Assembly (NCBI GenBank): GCA_027080725.1
Contig: JALWRC010000077.1
Span: forward strand, 1 to 50,011
Reading direction: 5' to 3'
DNA: 50,011 nucleotides
From: Saprospiraceae bacterium
Lineage (GTDB): Bacteria > Bacteroidota > Bacteroidia > Chitinophagales > Saprospiraceae
In this document: one piece after another, positions 33,794 through 42,445 of the stretch
How positions within the stretch are numbered: position 1 is the first letter of the stretch
Layout: the number at the start of each line of letters is the position of its first letter
Program-made: the position numbers and the translations under genes
The notes under the pieces: model-generated
Told to the model about the DNA's origin: nothing
Seen by the model: only the letters and a program-made list of their open reading frames with translations
Database searches by the model: none

Positions 33794-33846
33794 AGGCACT
33801 TACTCCCACATACTTATCCCTTAACCTATAAAAAGGGATAGTGCCT
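33794..33846. other. Nested stem structure between convergent genes
   Basis: Outer arms GGCAC (33795-33799) and GTGCC (33841-33845) enclose an inner stem TATCCCTT (33815-33822) / AAGGGATA (33833-33840). It sits between the ABC exporter gene and the minus-strand discoidin-like gene. No T-run; it may be a 3'-end structure. Confidence 0.45.
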
Positions 33847-33882
33847 GTTAGAAATGAAACGCTAATACATAACGTCTTTGTG

Positions 33883-34872
33883 TCAGAGTTTAACAATCTT
33901 TAGCGATTTGATTTGATGGCCTTGTTCGACCATTACCGTATAGGTGCCAGGTCGAAGCTCAAGTGCCCCAATGTCAATGGAGGTTATATATCCTGACGAG
34001 TTAATGGTTTGTTTGAAATGTCTATGGCCCAACGCATCTTCGATACTACATTGAATTGGTTCAGCCGATGTACTTCCTATTTTTATATATCCAATATGCT
34101 TGACTGGATTTGGCCATACTTCTACGGTCAATTGAGCGCGAGAGCAGAAGTGCACTTTAGAATAGGTGGGCGCTCCATTTATGTTTTGCTTCTTTAGACG
34201 GTAATAGGCATGAGTGGCCTTTTTGTCGTGCCAGGCATACTTTTGGTCTTTTACGCTTGGCTGGCCAAGAGAAATGTTTTGCCATTTCATACCATCCTCA
34301 CTTCGTTGCAGCACGACCTCATTATTGCTTGATGGGGACCATGATATCTTAATACCATTGTTATTGGGTTGACATTGGAGCTCATCGGGATTAGAAACGG
34401 CGGTAATAATCTTGGGTTCGACATGCATCCTCAACTCGCTAAAACCGGCGCAATCCCCGCCCCATGTTTCCAATACTGTGATGAGCATGAATTGTCCGGA
34501 GGAAGTTAAAAAGCCATCGATGTCACTGCCTTGGTAGGTGCTGGTAGCATCAGCGCTGTCGATACCAAAGGTGCCTGCCTCCACCCAGTCGGTGCCGTTG
34601 TCGGAAAGGTCAATGGCGATAGTCTTAACCCCTTGATTCGTCCTGCCGGGGACGTTGAGATTCCACAAGTGCAAATCTTTAATGATATACTTGCGTCCGA
34701 GGTCATACATAATCCAATGGCCGGCTTCCCGGGAGGAGTTGGGATTGGGGGCAATGTCACACGAAATCCAAGCATCAAACCATGTGGTGTTATGCCGGTC
34801 CGGAAAGCATTGAGCATGCGTGTAGCTTAGAGAAATTAGAATGAGTGCTAAAGCGATAAGTATATTTTTCAT
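33883..34872 (-). CDS. Discoidin-like (F5/8 type C) secreted protein with T9SS type A sorting domain
   Basis: 329 residues with a signal peptide (MKNILIALALILISLSYTHAQ). Residues ~22-155 resemble a galactose-binding-like/discoidin domain: SREAGHWIMYDLGRKYIIKDLHLWN, IAIDLSDNGTDWVEAG and CAGFSELRMHV. A short fibronectin-like segment follows (ISWSPSSNNEVVLQRSEDG). The last ~75 residues are a type A sorting domain (VEVWPNPVKHIGYIKI ... LRPGTYTVMVEQGHQIKSLKIVKL). It is expected to be a surface or secreted carbohydrate-binding or adhesive protein; no enzyme domain is seen. It lies 33 bp downstream of the DUF1501 gene on the same strand and may be part of that operon. Confidence 0.85.
   Translation of the reverse strand: MKNILIALALILISLSYTHAQCFPDRHNTTWFDAWISCDIAPNPNSSREAGHWIMYDLGRKYIIKDLHLWNLNVPGRTNQGVKTIAIDLSDNGTDWVEAGTFGIDSADATSTYQGSDIDGFLTSSGQFMLITVLETWGGDCAGFSELRMHVEPKIITAVSNPDELQCQPNNNGIKISWSPSSNNEVVLQRSEDGMKWQNISLGQPSVKDQKYAWHDKKATHAYYRLKKQNINGAPTYSKVHFCSRAQLTVEVWPNPVKHIGYIKIGSTSAEPIQCSIEDALGHRHFKQTINSSGYITSIDIGALELRPGTYTVMVEQGHQIKSLKIVKL
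34279..34293 (-). repeat. 15-bp word, degenerate copy GGTATGAAATGGCAA
   Basis: Matches the first 12 positions of the over-represented word; read as Gly-Met-Lys-Trp in the discoidin-like gene. Confidence 0.4.
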
Positions 34873-34905
34873 AATGGTTGTATTGTCTGTTAATGAATCG
34901 AAGTA

Positions 34906-36312
34906 TCAAACATTAAGGAACCCGAAGGGTAACCCGGAATTAATGTCGTGAAAGTTGGATAAATTGGGGAAAATTTCGTTGATGTCGCTATTTCCGGCAC
35001 CAAACCATTTGGCCAATTCAGCGAAGTATTCATCAGTCGATCGGGTAGGGATAAGCGTCTCCCTGAATATCAATTCTTCATTTTGCAAATCCAGAGAAGG
35101 ATATTCCCCATATATTTTTTTGCCATTCACATTGCCGCCTACTACGAAAGAGTTGCCGGCCCAGGCGTGGTCTGTGCCGTTGCCATTGGAGGTCAGGGTA
35201 CGGCCAAATTCAGACATAGAGAACAGTACAGTGTTGTCTGCAGCATTAATCTCTTCGAGTGCCCGGTAAAAGGCGCCGATACTTGTGTCCACCGCTTCCA
35301 GTAAGGTGCGGTGATTGTCCAGTAATTCGTCGTGATTGTCCCATCCGCCGTATCCGATATAGAAAATTTGTCGTTTGAATCCAAGCAACTGGTTGGCCTT
35401 GATAATTCTCGCTACTCTCTTGAAGGAATTCCCTAAGTAATTTTGTGGGAACTCTACAGTGACTTCTTCGGTTTGCTTCATGGCCTCACCGAATGTCAAA
35501 TACGAATCCCTGGCATCCTTCAATGTATTGATATAGGTTTGCTTAAACGGATCCTTATAGGTGCGCTCCAAAAAGCTATCAATGGTATGGGTGTAGTCCG
35601 TCCAATAGGAACTGTATTCGTTTTCCCCGTAGTTTCTAAACCCGTAATTGTTAGAGTAGGGGTTGACCGAAAACTCGATGGTAGAGAGTCCTTGTTGGAA
35701 AGTATTGGTGCCGGACAAAGAAAAGTTCATCGAAATGTTATTGTCCGGATTCAAGGATGTCAGCCTGTCTGCAATTTTTCCTCCCCAACCTTTGAGCACT
35801 CGCTTATGAGGGGAGGCCGTCATCCATTCGATGGCTTGGTCCAGGTGAGAGAAGAGGCCTAAAGGAAGAGGCACAGATTCATCCTCCACTTGCTGAGGGG
35901 TTACAGGTTGAATCAAGGTGCCGATATTTGCGAGGAAGGCTGCTTTTCTTTTGTTGAATAGCTTTTGCAGCTCCGGCATGCCGGGATGTAACCCGTAGCG
36001 CTTACCTCCGGTATTCGTCGGCCGGATTTCGAGTAAGTCCGTATCGGGTATTGCGAGGTTTGTCCTTGTTTTTGCGTAAGTGTTATATTCATTACCCAAC
36101 GGCACAAGCATGTTGTAGGAGTCATTGCCCCCGTGCAGAAAAAGACAAACGAGCACCTTATAGTCCGCGTTAGGTGCGTAAATATCACTATTAAAAAGGG
36201 ACGCGCCCTGCAGGAGATTGAGCCCTCCCAGGGTCGAAAAGGTACTGAGGCCGATACCGGTTTTGGTTAGGTCGGAGATAAATTTTCTTCTATTTATGCT
36301 GTTACGTGACAT
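34906..36312 (-). CDS. DUF1501 domain-containing protein (Tat-type leader)
   Basis: A 468-residue protein of the DUF1501 family, related to the alkaline-phosphatase/sulfatase superfamily. The N-terminus SINRRKFISDLTKTGIG is a twin-arginine-type export signal. Family marks are VCLFLHGGNDSYNMLVPLGNEYNTY, LHPGMPELQKLF, FLANIGTLIQPVT, WGGKIADRL, GGWDNHDELLDNHRTLLEAVD and SEFGRTLTSNGNGTDHAWAGNSFVVGG. The function is unknown. It lies 25 bp downstream of the DUF1800 gene; this pairing recurs widely, so the two products probably act together. Confidence 0.92.
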   Translation of the reverse strand: MSRNSINRRKFISDLTKTGIGLSTFSTLGGLNLLQGASLFNSDIYAPNADYKVLVCLFLHGGNDSYNMLVPLGNEYNTYAKTRTNLAIPDTDLLEIRPTNTGGKRYGLHPGMPELQKLFNKRKAAFLANIGTLIQPVTPQQVEDESVPLPLGLFSHLDQAIEWMTASPHKRVLKGWGGKIADRLTSLNPDNNISMNFSLSGTNTFQQGLSTIEFSVNPYSNNYGFRNYGENEYSSYWTDYTHTIDSFLERTYKDPFKQTYINTLKDARDSYLTFGEAMKQTEEVTVEFPQNYLGNSFKRVARIIKANQLLGFKRQIFYIGYGGWDNHDELLDNHRTLLEAVDTSIGAFYRALEEINAADNTVLFSMSEFGRTLTSNGNGTDHAWAGNSFVVGGNVNGKKIYGEYPSLDLQNEELIFRETLIPTRSTDEYFAELAKWFGAGNSDINEIFPNLSNFHDINSGLPFGFLNV

Positions 36313-36337
36313 GATATATTATTTATGATTGATGGTT

Positions 36338-38155
36338 TTATTTTTGAATGACAAAATCAGGGGAAAGGAGCATAAAATACAAGCCAAGACGAACACGATC
36401 CTCTTTGTACTCGTTGTTATCCTTTCTTCTCTCGAGCAGCCAGCGCAACAAGGAGCGAGACTCTTTTGTCAAATTACCGTAGGAGTACAATACATCCATG
36501 TAGTTGATGAAGGGTTCGGATTGTCTTGCCAAAGGATAGAGTTCGTAATATTCCAGCTTGGCATCGGGGTCATCTTCTACCCAGCTATAGAAGATGTAAT
36601 TCCAATGTACCCAACCGTAAATATAATTGGCATATGCTACGCTGGACCGGGTATTGTGAATTTCAAATTCGGGACCGACTAGTCCTAGATCTGCGAGTGG
36701 GCCATTGGGAGTAAATTGGGCATTGTAAAAGTTGAATACAGTCGGAGAGCCAAACATGTTTTGTCCCACTTCCTCGTTGTAGTTGTATCCTATATTCCAA
36801 TAATTGCCATAGGGCTGGTCTTTGGTCATCGAGCGGGCAAAGTGGGTATAACGCATGAGCGGTTCGCGCATTTTGCCGGCGGTGGGGTCCGTCAGCCATT
36901 GACAATCGCGGGCCTCGGGATGCATCAAGATGGCACGAATGACGGCTTTGAGATCTCCTCGGACACCTTGACCGTTGTCGTTAAAAACCTGTGTAATATC
37001 TTCTACATATTGAGGAGTCGGATTGGATTTGACCAGGCGTTGGATAAGTCGCTTACCAATAAATGGACCGACATTGGGGTGATTAAAGAGGGTTTGGAGC
37101 GCCATTTCGATATCCTCCTCACCGGTTTGGCCATCCGGAACAATGACCCCTCTCAAGAGGTGTTTTTCGCCGGGCTCATGCCATTCTTCATACATTTTCA
37201 TCGGTTGGGTAAAGTCCGTGAAGCCCCAATACATTCCAAAACTGGCGGTATCTCGATACATGTTTTCTATGACATCTGAGGCGCCAAGTCCGGTAAATAT
37301 TTTAGCAAATTCAGAGATGTCTCCATTATCATAGGTCGGAATAAAATTTCCATCGGCATCCTTCTTTCTGCTCCCATCCGGATTGAGTTCATACAATCCA
37401 ATACTGAACAGTTGCATGATTTCTCTTGCATAGTTTTCATCCGGATGTTGATTTTCGGAAGTATCCGTCTTGGGATTATTAAAATGGGACAAATAATTGC
37501 CCATGGTAGGACTATAGGTGATGTCCCGAAGTAAGTCTAGATAGTTGCCAAATGCATTCTTGAGGAGTATGTTGTAATAACTTGCTAAAGCCATTCCTCG
37601 CCCGGCGAGTCTAGCATTTTGATAAGAGACGACAAATATTTCACTTAGGGCCTCAGCGACCCGTTGGCGTACCATATCTTCATCATTAAATGCGTTGTAT
37701 TGCCACCAGGTGTATTCGAAATGCGTCCAACGGGGGCGTTCTGAAATCTCACTCGAATCTTTTCCCGCGACATTCAACTCGAATAGGTTGGTCAGGTCAA
37801 ATGTCTCCCGGGTCATAGCGATAAAATCCGGGGCAGGTTTTTCAAATTGCTGATCCAACCAGGTGGAGATTCCGGTCTCGGCGACTTCGTGGATGATTTT
37901 CATGTCATATCCCAAGGTGCTCTGGGATAAAAACCGGGATGCTTCCATTAGGGGAGCATCCAATCCTTGGCCATTAATGGTGTTCTCTGCTTTAGCGACA
38001 AATTTTCCGGGATAACGTTCGTGGAGGTCACTACTGGAATACACTTTTACCCCCTCCATGTGACCGGCTCCGATATAGTCCTCATACCCTTGCGCTTGGA
38101 TACCTATGACTGTGACGGTCATTGTGAAAAATAAAAATAACATCTTTCGAGTCAT
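36338..38155 (-). CDS. DUF1800 domain-containing protein
   Basis: 605 residues from the ATG at 38155, which provides a signal peptide (MTRKMLFLFFTMTVTVIGIQAQ). Family marks are ASRFLSQSTLGYDMKIIHEVAETGISTWLDQQFEKP, WWQYNAFNDEDMVRQRVAEALSEIFVVS, YSPTMGNYLSHFNNPK, the conserved PDENYAREIMQLFSIGLYELNPDGS, HLLRGVIVPDGQTGEEDIEMALQTLFNHPNVGPFIGKRLIQRLV and GQNMFGSPTVFNFY. DUF1800 proteins are exported and of unknown activity. It is the first gene of a DUF1800-DUF1501(-discoidin) minus-strand unit. No clear promoter was seen upstream. Confidence 0.93.
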   Translation of the reverse strand: MTRKMLFLFFTMTVTVIGIQAQGYEDYIGAGHMEGVKVYSSSDLHERYPGKFVAKAENTINGQGLDAPLMEASRFLSQSTLGYDMKIIHEVAETGISTWLDQQFEKPAPDFIAMTRETFDLTNLFELNVAGKDSSEISERPRWTHFEYTWWQYNAFNDEDMVRQRVAEALSEIFVVSYQNARLAGRGMALASYYNILLKNAFGNYLDLLRDITYSPTMGNYLSHFNNPKTDTSENQHPDENYAREIMQLFSIGLYELNPDGSRKKDADGNFIPTYDNGDISEFAKIFTGLGASDVIENMYRDTASFGMYWGFTDFTQPMKMYEEWHEPGEKHLLRGVIVPDGQTGEEDIEMALQTLFNHPNVGPFIGKRLIQRLVKSNPTPQYVEDITQVFNDNGQGVRGDLKAVIRAILMHPEARDCQWLTDPTAGKMREPLMRYTHFARSMTKDQPYGNYWNIGYNYNEEVGQNMFGSPTVFNFYNAQFTPNGPLADLGLVGPEFEIHNTRSSVAYANYIYGWVHWNYIFYSWVEDDPDAKLEYYELYPLARQSEPFINYMDVLYSYGNLTKESRSLLRWLLERRKDNNEYKEDRVRLGLYFMLLSPDFVIQK

Positions 38156-38691
38156 GATAGAAAGTTTTATTCGATTAAAATAACAATGAATATTTTGCAC
38201 CAAAAGATTTAGTCTGAAGCCAGGTTTAGAAAATTAAATCATATGCAGATACGAAATGTTTGATGTCTTGACCATAGAATGTACGTAAACTAAATCGAAG
38301 GTTGTTTGTGTATGTGAATTACATTCGGTCAAACAAATTATGAAAGAACAGTCTATATAAAGTTTAGCCCGTACTTTGTGACAAAAAACTTTTGGAAAAC
38401 ACACAATCCTGATGTTTTATTGGTAAAACCGGAATGAAATGGGATTGCAATGGTTGTAGGAATAACGAAGCTCAAATATACACAATATTTTGAAATGCCC
38501 AAACAGAATACTATTCTTTTCTTTAAAAGTGGTTGGTAAATTAAATTAATCTTTGGAATCCCGGAGTAGTGCAGGGGAGCCGAATAGTGAGGGACTTAGG
38601 GGACTGCCGGTATTTCCAACTTTGATTATATTTGCGAAACATTGCGGCGCCATTTTACATGGTATTGTTTCTCTTAATACAAGTTAACTAT
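38156..38691. other. Divergent intergenic region before the symporter
   Basis: 536 bp without a supported gene. A -7 element TATATTTG lies at 38627-38634 on the plus strand, ~57 bp before the chosen symporter start. No repeats or structured elements were recognised. Confidence 0.5.
38627..38634 (+). promoter_or_regulatory. -7 element for the sodium:solute symporter gene
   Basis: TATATTTG matches TAnnTTTG. Its overlap with the most upstream TTG of the open frame argues for the later ATG (38692) as the real start. Confidence 0.5.
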
Positions 38692-40191
38692 ATGTCTCAT
38701 CTGTCTCCTCTTACCATTTTCGCAGTCATTGGGCTTTATTTTCTGGTATTGATTGCGTTTTCTCTTTGGACTTCCCGAAGGGCGGATGATGCGGATTTTT
38801 ATATAGGGGGAAAGAAGTCGCCTTGGATATTAGTGGCCATAGGAATGATTGGCGCGAGTCTATCCGGTGTGACCTTTATTTCTATTCCCGGTCTTGTGGG
38901 GGCGGGCAAAGGGAATATGGAATTTTCCTATATGCAAATGGTATTGGGGTATCTCGTAGGATATGCGGTGATAGCATTCGTATTAATGCCCTTATATTAC
39001 CGTAAGAATCTCACTTCGATCTATCAGTATTTGGGGGAGCGTTTTGGTACTAAAGCCTATCGAATGGGCGCGTTCTATTTTCTATTGTCGAGGGCGATCG
39101 GTGCGGCTTTTCGATTGTTTTTAGTGGCACTTGTTTTGGATACATTTGTCACCGGCCCTCTTGGATTGGCCTTTTGGCAAACGGTGGCTATCACCATAGC
39201 TCTCATTTTGATTTATACCTTTAAAGGGGGCATCAAGACAATTGTCTGGACAGATACCTTACAGACGGTAAGTATGGTGACGGCTGTTTTTTTGACGATT
39301 GGGGCGTTGGCCGGGAGCCTCGGGATTTCCATTTCAGACATTCCGGCGACGATTCGTAGCGAAGGGCTGGGTCAATGGTTCTTCTTTGAGAATGGATGGA
39401 GTGATCCCAATAATTTTTTCAAGCAGTTTTTGTCCGGGGCATTGATTGCCATTGTGATGACAGGACTGGACCAGGATATGATGCAGAAGAACCTGAGTTG
39501 CCCTAACATCAAGGATGCTCAGAAGAATATGGGGTTGTTTTCAGTAACGCTGTTTTTTGTCAATGCGGTATTTTTGACAATGGGCGCGCTACTATATATA
39601 TATGCGAGAAAGAATGGAATTGAAATTCCCGCTAAATCGGACCAATTGTACCCGTTAATCGCGCTGAAATATCTTTCGCCCTTTATTGGTTTGGTCTTTA
39701 TCGTTGGTCTTATTGCAGCGGCATATTCGAGTGCTGATAGTGCTTTGACTGCGTTGACCACCTCCTTTTGCGTCGATATATTGGATTTGCCCAACGATGA
39801 AGTTAAAACTCCCAAGCAGAAAATACAAACCCGTCTAAAGGTGCATTTGGGATTTGCCTTCCTTCTTTTTATGATTATTTTGCTTTACAATTGGATCAAC
39901 AATGATGCGGTAATCAATAGTCTGTTTAAGATTGCTGGATATACCTACGGACCCCTCCTCGGGATGTTTGCATTTGGCATTATGACGGACAGAAAAGTAA
40001 ATGACAGGTGGATTCCTTTGGTCGTACTTTTGTCGCCTACGATTTCATACCTAATAGACCGCTACTCCGTCCAATGGATGAATGGATTTAAGTTTGGCTT
40101 CTTCATTATCGGCCTAAATGGTCTTTTGACGTATGTTGGGTTAATGTTGATCTCCAAGCCACAGATTCGTGATATGGTCAAGCGATATTGA
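38692..40191 (+). CDS. Sodium:solute symporter family (SSS) transporter
   Basis: 499 residues from the ATG at 38692, with about 13 transmembrane helices. Signatures include SLWTSRRADDADFYIGGKKSPW in the first loop, GMIGASLSGVTFISIPGLVGAGKGNMEFSYMQMV (the sodium/substrate helix TM1), YYRKNLTSIYQYLGERFG, FKGGIKTIVWTDTLQT, and TM8 LIAAAYSSADSALTALTTSFCVDIL, where the Ser pair helps bind sodium. The substrate could be a sugar, sialic acid, iodide/vitamin-like anion or amino acid; sequence alone does not decide. Single gene. Copies of the 15-bp word lie inside its 3' end and just after its stop. Confidence 0.9.
   Translation: MSHLSPLTIFAVIGLYFLVLIAFSLWTSRRADDADFYIGGKKSPWILVAIGMIGASLSGVTFISIPGLVGAGKGNMEFSYMQMVLGYLVGYAVIAFVLMPLYYRKNLTSIYQYLGERFGTKAYRMGAFYFLLSRAIGAAFRLFLVALVLDTFVTGPLGLAFWQTVAITIALILIYTFKGGIKTIVWTDTLQTVSMVTAVFLTIGALAGSLGISISDIPATIRSEGLGQWFFFENGWSDPNNFFKQFLSGALIAIVMTGLDQDMMQKNLSCPNIKDAQKNMGLFSVTLFFVNAVFLTMGALLYIYARKNGIEIPAKSDQLYPLIALKYLSPFIGLVFIVGLIAAAYSSADSALTALTTSFCVDILDLPNDEVKTPKQKIQTRLKVHLGFAFLLFMIILLYNWINNDAVINSLFKIAGYTYGPLLGMFAFGIMTDRKVNDRWIPLVVLLSPTISYLIDRYSVQWMNGFKFGFFIIGLNGLLTYVGLMLISKPQIRDMVKRY
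40037..40051 (-). repeat. 15-bp word GGTATGAAATCGTAG
   Basis: Exact consensus copy on the minus strand, within the symporter gene (coding strand Thr-Ile-Ser-Tyr), 146 bp from the next copy on the plus strand. Confidence 0.6.
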
Positions 40192-40196
40192 GGAGG

Positions 40197-40211
40197 GTAT
40201 GAAATGGTAGA
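40197..40211 (+). repeat. 15-bp word GGTATGAAATGGTAG (intergenic)
   Basis: Exact copy 5 bp after the symporter stop, identical to the copy in truA. Confidence 0.65.
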
Positions 40212-40225
40212 ACAAGTAGCTCAGA

Positions 40226-41644
40226 CTACCTGATTAGAGCTACAGTGCCGGATTTGGTGATCTGTTCTTTTTCTCCATCCGGTCGAAGGATTTGCATGTT
40301 TAAAACATAGGTGTATACCCCGGGTAAGGCCTCAATTGGTTGCCAACGGGCGGTAGGGGCGTCCGCATCAAAAACGATGCCTCCCCAGCGATTAAACACC
40401 GTAAATCGAAAGGTGAGAATATCGGGATTTATACAATTGACGAAGGGGCCGAAACTGTCGTTTTGATTATCTCTATTTGGGGTGAAAACATTCGGGATGT
40501 ATATTTGACAAGAGCAATCGAGAATGTCTACTACCAATTCATCAGAGAATTGCCCACACTTATTCGTCACAGTAAGTGCGTAAGTGCCTTTCTTTGAAAT
40601 GACTCGTGTGAGGGCACTGCTTTCGTCTTCCCATTCGTAAGTGTCAAATCCTTTTGGAGCGTGTAAAATAAGAGGTTCATCTGAACAGCCAAATGTGTCC
40701 GCTCCCAACTCCAACCTGTCCGGCAACAAAAGAACCTCGCTGGTGTCATTTATGTGAACATCATCAAAATCCAGGGACAGAATATATTGGCCGGGACGTG
40801 TGACCTCCAACTCATCTCCTATTTGACCTGTATTCCAGCTCAATTGGGCATGCAACGATGTATCAACTTGTGCCTTTAGCGTGTATTTATCTCCCGGGCA
40901 TAAATATATAGTGTCAGGAAGCTTGACCCCTATCCGGACCACCCTGACATCATCAAAATAATAGTAGGACGAATACTTGCCTTGTGATTGCCCCCCGTGA
41001 AGGCTGCGATAATTGATGATTGTTTTATCTGAGGCACGGAAGCATCCTAAGATTAAAAATTGCTCTCCTCCAAGTGCTTGATATGTGCCGGAAACATTAT
41101 ACCAATTTTTAGTATCAAGATGCGAAACCAAGCTCTCAATGTTGGGTTCCGTCAGGTAGAAAGCTTTGCCGATTGCCGGACAGGTAGAAACCGAAATGTT
41201 GGATACCTCATCCAACAATTTCATGCCCAATCGATTCATAGAGTAGGATGATTTTTCTGCAAGAGAAGCGTAGAACTCGAGGTAATACCAATTGTCTTTC
41301 TGTAATGGGGCAGAAAGTCGTCCAATAGAATACTCCCGGCAGACATCGCCATCCTTGGTAACAAATTCGGTGACAAGCCCGGAATAAGCTTCGCCACTAT
41401 GTGGAATTTGTGTGCCTTGATAATTGGTAGGAGTCCCGTTGTCCGTCGGGGTCCCGCCGGAGCAAAACAAATCCGGTGTCGAAGGATTGATACGGGTCCA
41501 ATTATGGCCGCCATTAAAGAAGTCTACGCGATGTGCCGTAACACAGCTATCGTGTTCTTCAAAACCTGGATTCAAGACTAGATTTTGACCGGATAGCACC
41601 ACTGAAGTGGCATAAATGAACAACAATGTAATATTTATACGCAT
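40226..41644 (-). CDS. Surface protein with T9SS type B (gliding motility-associated) sorting domain
   Basis: 472 residues from the ATG at 41644, with signal peptide MRINITLLFIYATSVVLSGQ. The N-terminal ~230 residues (NLVLNPGFEEHDSC..., LEFYASLAEKSSYS, YYFDDVRVVRI) resemble a carbohydrate-binding/jelly-roll domain often found at the start of such proteins. Ig/PKD-like segments follow (IYLCPGDKYTLKAQV... SWNTGQIGDELEVTRPGQYILSL; DTFGCSDEPLILHAPKGFDTYEWED). The last ~90 residues are a type B C-terminal domain: IYIPNVFTPNRDNQNDSF, FTVFNRWGGIVFDA, LPGVYTYVLNMQI. It should be surface-attached. A minus-strand -7 element TATATTTG lies at 41670-41677. Confidence 0.88.
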   Translation of the reverse strand: MRINITLLFIYATSVVLSGQNLVLNPGFEEHDSCVTAHRVDFFNGGHNWTRINPSTPDLFCSGGTPTDNGTPTNYQGTQIPHSGEAYSGLVTEFVTKDGDVCREYSIGRLSAPLQKDNWYYLEFYASLAEKSSYSMNRLGMKLLDEVSNISVSTCPAIGKAFYLTEPNIESLVSHLDTKNWYNVSGTYQALGGEQFLILGCFRASDKTIINYRSLHGGQSQGKYSSYYYFDDVRVVRIGVKLPDTIYLCPGDKYTLKAQVDTSLHAQLSWNTGQIGDELEVTRPGQYILSLDFDDVHINDTSEVLLLPDRLELGADTFGCSDEPLILHAPKGFDTYEWEDESSALTRVISKKGTYALTVTNKCGQFSDELVVDILDCSCQIYIPNVFTPNRDNQNDSFGPFVNCINPDILTFRFTVFNRWGGIVFDADAPTARWQPIEALPGVYTYVLNMQILRPDGEKEQITKSGTVALIR

Positions 41645-41952
41645 AACGGACTCTCTGCAAAGAATAATGCAAATATACAATTTTTTTGTCATTGATTGCT
41701 TGGGGGATGTATTACAATGAGCACCTGTAAAAAAGTAACTTCGATCCAAAGGGGCTTACATCCACGATTGGACAGCCCACGGGTGCACGATACCTCCTGC
41801 TCAGAAATGGAGGGGATACTCCAAATTGAACTTTTCCTGTTTGAGCGCAATTCTTTTATGAAATTGTTGGCCATCCGGGAACTTTAACGAGCATCCCGTT
41901 GTTAATAGGTGGCTGTTCAAAGGTGCAACAGCGATAGAAGACATCAACACAT
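41645..41952. other. Intergenic region upstream of tmRNA
   Basis: 308 bp with no supported gene. A minus-strand TATATTTG (41670-41677) fits the promoter of the preceding surface-protein gene. No clear tmRNA promoter was recognised. Confidence 0.5.
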
Positions 41953-42322
41953 GGGGCTGACCGGATTCGACAGGAAAGAACATGGGTTAGTAAGCATGCC
42001 GTAGGATGATAACTCACTACGATAAAAATGGTTATCGAACATTTAGTTGGCAATAATTCTTTTGCCTTAGCTGCCTAATCCTAGGGATTAGAACGCTAAT
42101 ATGCCGATAGGTTGATGTCTGATACACACCTATCCGCGTATCAACAAACCTTTCAGACTGGAAGTGCAGGTCCGTTCTGCCTGTACTTCGAGACAACAGG
42201 AACTAAGGATAGTGGACGCCGTTGCAGAGCCGACACTATCCCGACATCCCGATCTGCAACTAAGCATGTAGAAAGCTAACTTATGCTTTCTCTGGACCGG
42301 GGTTCGATTCCCCGCAGCTCCA
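41953..42322 (+). ncRNA. ssrA: Transfer-messenger RNA (tmRNA)
   Basis: A ~370-nt one-piece tmRNA that rescues stalled ribosomes. The 5' end GGGGCTGACCGGATTCGACAG and the 3' half ending ACCGGGGTTCGATTCCCCG then CAGCTCC A pair as a tRNA-like acceptor; CCA is not encoded in full. The tag frame starts at the resume codon GGC (42049), after the conserved TTAGTT, and reads GNNSFALAA with TAA at 42076-42078. The Gly first residue and ALAA end fit Bacteroidota tags. Several pseudoknot-like stems lie downstream of the tag. A strong terminator follows. Confidence 0.95.
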
Positions 42323-42340
42323 CAGATAATTACAATAGAA

Positions 42341-42375
42341 AAGAGTCTTGCCCTCAGAGGGCAAGACTCTTTTTT
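42341..42375 (+). terminator. Terminator of tmRNA
   Basis: A 14-bp perfect stem AAGAGTCTTGCCCT / AGGGCAAGACTCTT with CAG loop (42341-42371) runs into a T tract. Confidence 0.92.
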
Positions 42376-42414
42376 GTACATGACCGGGATTCTCCTCCCT
42401 TCCCCATTTTATAC

Positions 42415-42422
42415 TATCTTTG
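42415..42422 (+). promoter_or_regulatory. -7 element for the thiolase gene
   Basis: TATCTTTG, 24 bp before the ATG. No -33 TTTG at the expected place. Confidence 0.5.
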
Positions 42423-42445
42423 TCGCATAAACAAACAAAGACGGG

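Noticed and set aside
41696-41887. 63-residue plus-strand open frame before tmRNA
   Set aside because: No start context, no promoter and no recognisable protein pattern; it spans the divergent spacer only.
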